Shown: piece by piece, positions 4,981 through 7,057 of the stretch
How the letters are laid out: every line of letters starts with the position of its first letter
How positions within the stretch are numbered: position 1 is the first letter of the stretch
Assembly (NCBI GenBank): GCA_023432075.1
Contig: JAEYVD010000056.1
Coordinates: 1 to 7,057, forward strand
DNA from: Pseudomonadota bacterium
Lineage (GTDB): Bacteria > Pseudomonadota > Gammaproteobacteria > Burkholderiales > Burkholderiaceae_B
Length of the DNA stretch: 7,057 nt
Reading direction: 5' to 3'
Translations under genes and position numbers: made by a program
Notes under the pieces: model-generated
What the model was told of the DNA's origin: nothing
The model's database searches: none
The model's input: only the letters and a program-made list of their open reading frames with translations

Positions 4981-6117
4981 CTACACCGCGTAGACCACGC
5001 GGTGCGCCTCGGTCGGCAGCGGCAGGTCCCAGCGGTGCAGCATGCCGGTCAGTGTCTTGTTGGACAGCGACGTGTCGCGCCGGGCATTGCGCCGCAGCAG
5101 CTCGGCGCGCGGCTTTTCCAGATACACCAGCTCAACGTCGGCCTGATACGCGTACAGCAGGTCCAGCGTCTTCTTGCGCATCAGCTCGCTGAGGTTGGTG
5201 GCGTTCCACACGAAGGGCGCGCGGGCGCGCAGCAGGGCCTTCGCGCGGTCGACGGCCAGGTGCGCCACCATGCCCTCGTTCTTGCCGTGCCGCAGCCCCA
5301 GTTCCTCGCGCGCATCGTCGAACGACACCACCGGCAGATCGGGATGATGCGCCGCCACCCAGGTGTTCTTGCCGGAGGCAGGCAGGCCCGACATCACGAT
5401 GACGCGCGAACCGGGCTCCTGGAACAAGGCGTAGTCCGGATGCACGTCCGCGCCGCGGAAATAGCTGACGGCGGTGTGCGCGTCGGCGAAGGCGCGGGGC
5501 TGGCCGAAGCACGCTTCGTCGCGCGCCAGCTCGCAAAAGAGGGCGATGTTGTCCAGCACGCGGCCCGCGTCCGCGCAGAGGCGGCCGCGCATGTCGGCCT
5601 CGGCCAGCATGGCAAGCAGCGGGATGGGCACCTGCCAGGACAGCTCGCGCACGATGAACTCGGGCGTGCGGCCGCGGCGCGAGCCTTCCAGCGCGAAGAA
5701 CGGCACCTGATGCGTGGCGATCAACCGGCAGATGGCTTCGCGCACCGCGAAGGGGACGCCGGCGTCCCACAAGGCGATGCGCGCATCGATCGCGCCCTTG
5801 CGCGAATGGCCGGGCTGGCCGATGGCGCCCGTTACCGGGTCGATCACCGTGGTGCTGTGCTTGGCCACGTCGTGCAGCAGCGCGGCCAGGAACACGACCT
5901 CCTGGTCGGCGCGTGATGCAGCCTGGTATTGCGGCAATGCGAGCAGCGCGTCCACCACCATCCGTGTGTGTGTCCACACGTCGCCTTCGCCGTGATAGCG
6001 CGGGTCCTGCGGCGTGCTCTTGGCCAGCTCCAGCGCCGGAAAGGCTGCCAGGCACGCGGCGTAATCTACGCCGCGCGCAGGCGTGGGAACCAGTGCCCGG
6101 ATCTGTTCGTAATTCAT
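4981..6117 (-). CDS. HD-Pnk-type end-healing enzyme: HD phosphoesterase fused to 5'-OH polynucleotide kinase
   Basis: 378 residues in two modules. The N-terminal HD domain has metal-binding candidates His50 (DVWTHT), His82-Asp83 (LLHDVAK), His104 (QPGHSRKGA), His136 (ATHQ) and Asp175 (AEADMRGR). The C-terminal P-loop domain starts near 238 with GLPASGKNT (244-252), then SFDDAREELG (265-274) with Asp267/Asp268 as candidate general base and Arg270. NATNLS follows at 305-310, and the Arg-rich lid RRNARRD at 342-348. This is the architecture of Runella slithyformis HD-Pnk. There the HD domain removes 2',3'-cyclic, 2'- and 3'-phosphates and the kinase phosphorylates 5'-OH ends. The gene overlaps the ligase gene by ATGA, and its GGAG (6128-6125) is 7 nt before the ATG. 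The longer frame reading upstream is ligase coding sequence. The Walker A residue after Lys is Asn, not Ser/Thr. Activity is inferred from family. Confidence 0.88.
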   Translation of the reverse strand: MNYEQIRALVPTPARGVDYAACLAAFPALELAKSTPQDPRYHGEGDVWTHTRMVVDALLALPQYQAASRADQEVVFLAALLHDVAKHSTTVIDPVTGAIGQPGHSRKGAIDARIALWDAGVPFAVREAICRLIATHQVPFFALEGSRRGRTPEFIVRELSWQVPIPLLAMLAEADMRGRLCADAGRVLDNIALFCELARDEACFGQPRAFADAHTAVSYFRGADVHPDYALFQEPGSRVIVMSGLPASGKNTWVAAHHPDLPVVSFDDAREELGLRHGKNEGMVAHLAVDRAKALLRARAPFVWNATNLSELMRKKTLDLLYAYQADVELVYLEKPRAELLRRNARRDTSLSNKTLTGMLHRWDLPLPTEAHRVVYAV

Positions 6118-6992
6118 GATGTCGCTCCGGCGCGGGCTGCACCGCGCAAGGTGTCCCAGTCCACCGCAAGGCGCGGCGCGTACAGGTCGACGCCGTCGGC
6201 GAGCAGATTGGGGATGTAGGGCTGTTCCGAATGGTGCATGTCCGAATCCAGGATGGCCTGCACGAAGTCGCGGCGCACCCACTTGTAGCGGGCAACGGTC
6301 TTGCCGTCCGCTTCGGCCTTGATGTAGAGGCCTTCGGACAGGTCGGACTTGTCGCACTGCTTCCAGGCGCGAGCCAGGTCCAGGCCCTCGCGTAGCACCG
6401 TGGCCTCGAACGCGTCGCGCCAGCCGGCCGTCTTGGCCAGCGAGGGCTTGAGCAGGGCCTTCAAGTCGGCCAGCCGCGCGGGCGCCGCACCTTCGTACAG
6501 CACCGGCACGGACAGCACCGGGCCTCCCGCCAGCAGCGCGCGGCGCGCGCCGGTAGACAGGAACTCGCCGGTGCGCCGGTCCAGCACGTCGAATTCAAAG
6601 AAGTGATGCGGCAGCGCGTCGTAGAACACCGAGTGCTTTTTCGACAGGGTTTCGCCGTACATCACGTAGCGGTCTTCCAGCCGGTCCAGCAGCCAGTCCG
6701 CATGCGCGGCGGCCCAGGCCTTGATGAAGCTGAACTGCCGTTCACGCCCGCCGCCCACCAGGTAGTGGCCGCGCGATTGCAGCAGCAGTTCGCCCGACGG
6801 GCTGAAACTGATGCCCGTGTTGGCGCCGTCGAGCTTTTCTTCAACGACAAGGGTCTGGCCCGCCAGCGCGCGGTAGGGCACGTGGTCGTGGCCTTCATCG
6901 CCTTCCTGCAGGCGCGAGCCTTCCAGGTGAGGCGTTCGGGGATATCGGAACAGGTCCAGCGATTGCGCGTAGGCGCAGAAATCCAGCGTCAT
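6114..6992 (-). CDS. ATP-dependent RNA/polynucleotide ligase (Rnl2-like nucleotidyltransferase)
   Basis: 292 residues carrying the covalent nucleotidyltransferase motifs in order. Motif I is EEKLDGAN with Lys53 as the AMP acceptor. The LLLQSRGHYL element is at 70-79. Motif III is MYGET (Glu114), IIIa is FFEFDVLD (131-138), IV is SEGLYIKAE (219-227, Glu220) and V is ARYKWVRR with Lys237. The Lys53-Glu114 and Lys53-Glu220 distances are close to those of T4 Rnl2, but the part after motif V is only about 55 residues, shorter than in Rnl2. It should adenylate itself with ATP and join 3'-OH to 5'-phosphate ends. It is the first gene of the operon with the end-healing enzyme. The ATG at 6992 has GGAG 7 nt upstream; an in-frame TTG at 7025 is the poorer choice. 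Preference for RNA over DNA is inferred. Confidence 0.88.
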   Translation of the reverse strand: MTLDFCAYAQSLDLFRYPRTPHLEGSRLQEGDEGHDHVPYRALAGQTLVVEEKLDGANTGISFSPSGELLLQSRGHYLVGGGRERQFSFIKAWAAAHADWLLDRLEDRYVMYGETLSKKHSVFYDALPHHFFEFDVLDRRTGEFLSTGARRALLAGGPVLSVPVLYEGAAPARLADLKALLKPSLAKTAGWRDAFEATVLREGLDLARAWKQCDKSDLSEGLYIKAEADGKTVARYKWVRRDFVQAILDSDMHHSEQPYIPNLLADGVDLYAPRLAVDWDTLRGAARAGATS

Positions 6993-7057
6993 GGGTCTTC
7001 TCCAGCAGATGGGAAAAGCCGACAACGCAGTCTTTACGGGAGGGGAAGCAGAGATGG
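6993..7057 (-). promoter_or_regulatory. Upstream region of the ligase/HD-Pnk operon (incomplete)
   Basis: 65 bases are available before the window ends. The ribosome-binding site TGGAG (7004-7000) is clear and sets the ATG at 6992. I see no good -35/-10 pair and no -24/-12 sigma-54 signature (GG-N10-GC). The promoter may lie beyond the window edge, or the operon may extend further upstream. Confidence 0.4.

Noticed and set aside
4984..5004. Hairpin CACCGCG / CGCGGTG at the end of the HD-Pnk gene as a terminator for the convergent LysR and HD-Pnk genes
   Set aside because: A 7-bp stem with a 7-nt loop lies within coding sequence and has no T-tract on either strand; too weak to call in DNA this GC-rich.
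5002..5916. 304-codon plus-strand frame opposite HD-Pnk
   Set aside because: Antisense shadow of a gene with full HD and P-loop motifs; no domain features of its own.
6993..7025. Ligase start at the TTG codon at 7025
   Set aside because: The ATG at 6992 has a GGAG ribosome-binding site at ideal spacing; the 11 extra residues would include that site and add no conserved motif.
6993..7057. Sigma-54 promoter as used by RtcR-controlled RNA-repair operons
   Set aside because: I looked for the GG-N10-GC -24/-12 pattern with matching consensus bases upstream of the ligase and found no convincing match in the available 65 bases.

Overview
The window is about two-thirds G+C with codon use dominated by GC-ending codons. 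It contains a Bug-type (TctC) periplasmic binding protein and a LysR-linked CoA-transferase/MaoC cluster. This combination is typical of Burkholderiales, most likely Alcaligenaceae such as Achromobacter or Bordetella; the genus is inference. I see no mobile element, CRISPR array, tRNA or rRNA, and no gene-free stretch longer than 300 bases.

Layout. (1) 1-657 (+): the C-terminal part of a glycine-betaine/proline-type ABC transporter ATPase (ProV family) with a CBS regulatory tail, followed by a perfect 14-bp hairpin. (2) 784-1158 (+): a small tautomerase built from two fused 4-oxalocrotonate-tautomerase-like halves, ending at a terminator shared with the convergent gene. (3) 4003-1234 (-): a catabolic-type cluster of a class III (CaiB/BaiF) CoA-transferase, a MaoC-like hot-dog protein overlapping it by 4 nt (ATGA), then a Bug solute-binding protein. 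A LysR regulator (4075-4974, +) is transcribed divergently from a 71-bp shared promoter region. The likely logic is that Bug binds an extracellular carboxylate, the CoA-transferase activates it, the MaoC-like protein acts on the acyl-CoA, and the LysR protein controls expression. The substrate cannot be read from the sequence. (4) 6992-4981 (-): a two-gene operon, again joined by an ATGA overlap. It encodes an ATP-dependent RNA/polynucleotide ligase with all nucleotidyltransferase motifs, followed by an HD-phosphoesterase/P-loop-kinase fusion of the HD-Pnk type. Together these would heal 2',3'-cyclic-phosphate or 3'-phosphate and 5'-OH ends and then seal them, which makes a complete nucleic-acid break-repair cassette.

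The repair cassette is the most interesting part of the window. The HD-Pnk enzyme class and its frequent linkage to a ligase are known in outline, but the biological target and trigger are not evident here. Other points worth a look are the asymmetric active-site residues of the fused tautomerase, the MaoC-like protein lacking the usual Asp/His dyad, and a hairpin in the MaoC-Bug spacer.
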